From Hormiphora californensis (taxonomy: Eukaryota > Ctenophora > Tentaculata > Cydippida > Pleurobrachiidae): a stretch of DNA of 64,000 nt. Under the pieces are notes generated by a model. That model saw only the letters and a list, made by a program, of their open reading frames with translations. It searched no databases and was not told where the DNA came from. Below are positions 63,921 through 64,000 of the stretch, in pieces (within the stretch, counting starts at the first letter, position 1; every line of letters begins with the position of its first letter). The position numbers and the translations under genes are program-made. Where the stretch lies: NCBI GenBank assembly GCA_020137815.1, contig CM035360.1:7269743-7333742 (forward strand). The letters are read 5' to 3'.

Positions 63921-64000
63921 AATATTTAAGCGTGTTAAATTTAACAAAGACTTAATTATTTCTTCTTGTCTTTTATAATCAGTTCTCTCTTAACTTATCA

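Overview
The window is animal nuclear DNA: genes are split by short GT-AG introns, there are no operons, and simple-sequence repeats and transposable elements are dense. Recognisable host genes are an F-box/WD40 protein (minus strand, about 16.6-21.4 kb), RRP15-like (38.0 kb), proteasome subunit alpha-4 (39.0 kb), a lipin (40.2-46.5 kb), an Xaa-Pro dipeptidase (prolidase, 53.0-56.6 kb) and a homeobox gene (59.8-61.4 kb). The single lipin and compact introns fit an invertebrate. A sponge or other non-bilaterian is my guess from the style of the repeats, not something the sequence proves.

Layout. 0-4 kb: a decayed CR1/L2-type retrotransposon and an unrecognised ORF cut by the window edge. 4.6-13.5 kb: a set of nested elements. 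An outer minisatellite-bearing inverted repeat carries a 5'-truncated non-LTR retrotransposon and a foldback element made of AGACGG/GTCTAGAC arrays with a perfect 9-bp target duplication, which itself carries a 2.4-kb insertion. 13.5-16.2 kb: no gene seen. 16.6-21.4 kb: the F-box/WD40 gene, with MITEs in its introns. 21.4-24.5 kb: inverted-repeat and multi-hairpin elements. 24.5-34.7 kb: a CR1/L2-like retrotransposon interrupted by a 6.8-kb head-to-head Penelope-like cluster, which is in turn interrupted by a palindromic TTAA element. 34.7-37.6 kb: repeats and a retrotransposon 3' tail. 38-61.4 kb: a plus-strand gene corridor (RRP15, PSMA4, lipin, prolidase, homeobox) with repeat-rich introns and spacers. 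61.9-63.9 kb: a truncated RTE-like reverse transcriptase and a poly-G-ended inverted-repeat element.

The host genes do unrelated jobs: ribosome biogenesis, protein degradation, phosphatidate dephosphorylation, collagen-dipeptide hydrolysis and transcription. Nothing suggests a functional cluster. The most unusual signals are (i) minisatellites that duplicate splice junctions in lipin and prolidase, (ii) the GTCTAGAC foldback family, (iii) the palindromic Penelope array, whose insertion site can be read to the base, (iv) 109-bp MITEs with 8-bp target duplications that carry a GTCACGTGAC box between CCAAT boxes, and (v) branched multi-hairpin repeats. I joined exons by hand from splice consensus, reading phase and remembered family similarity; no alignment or search was run.
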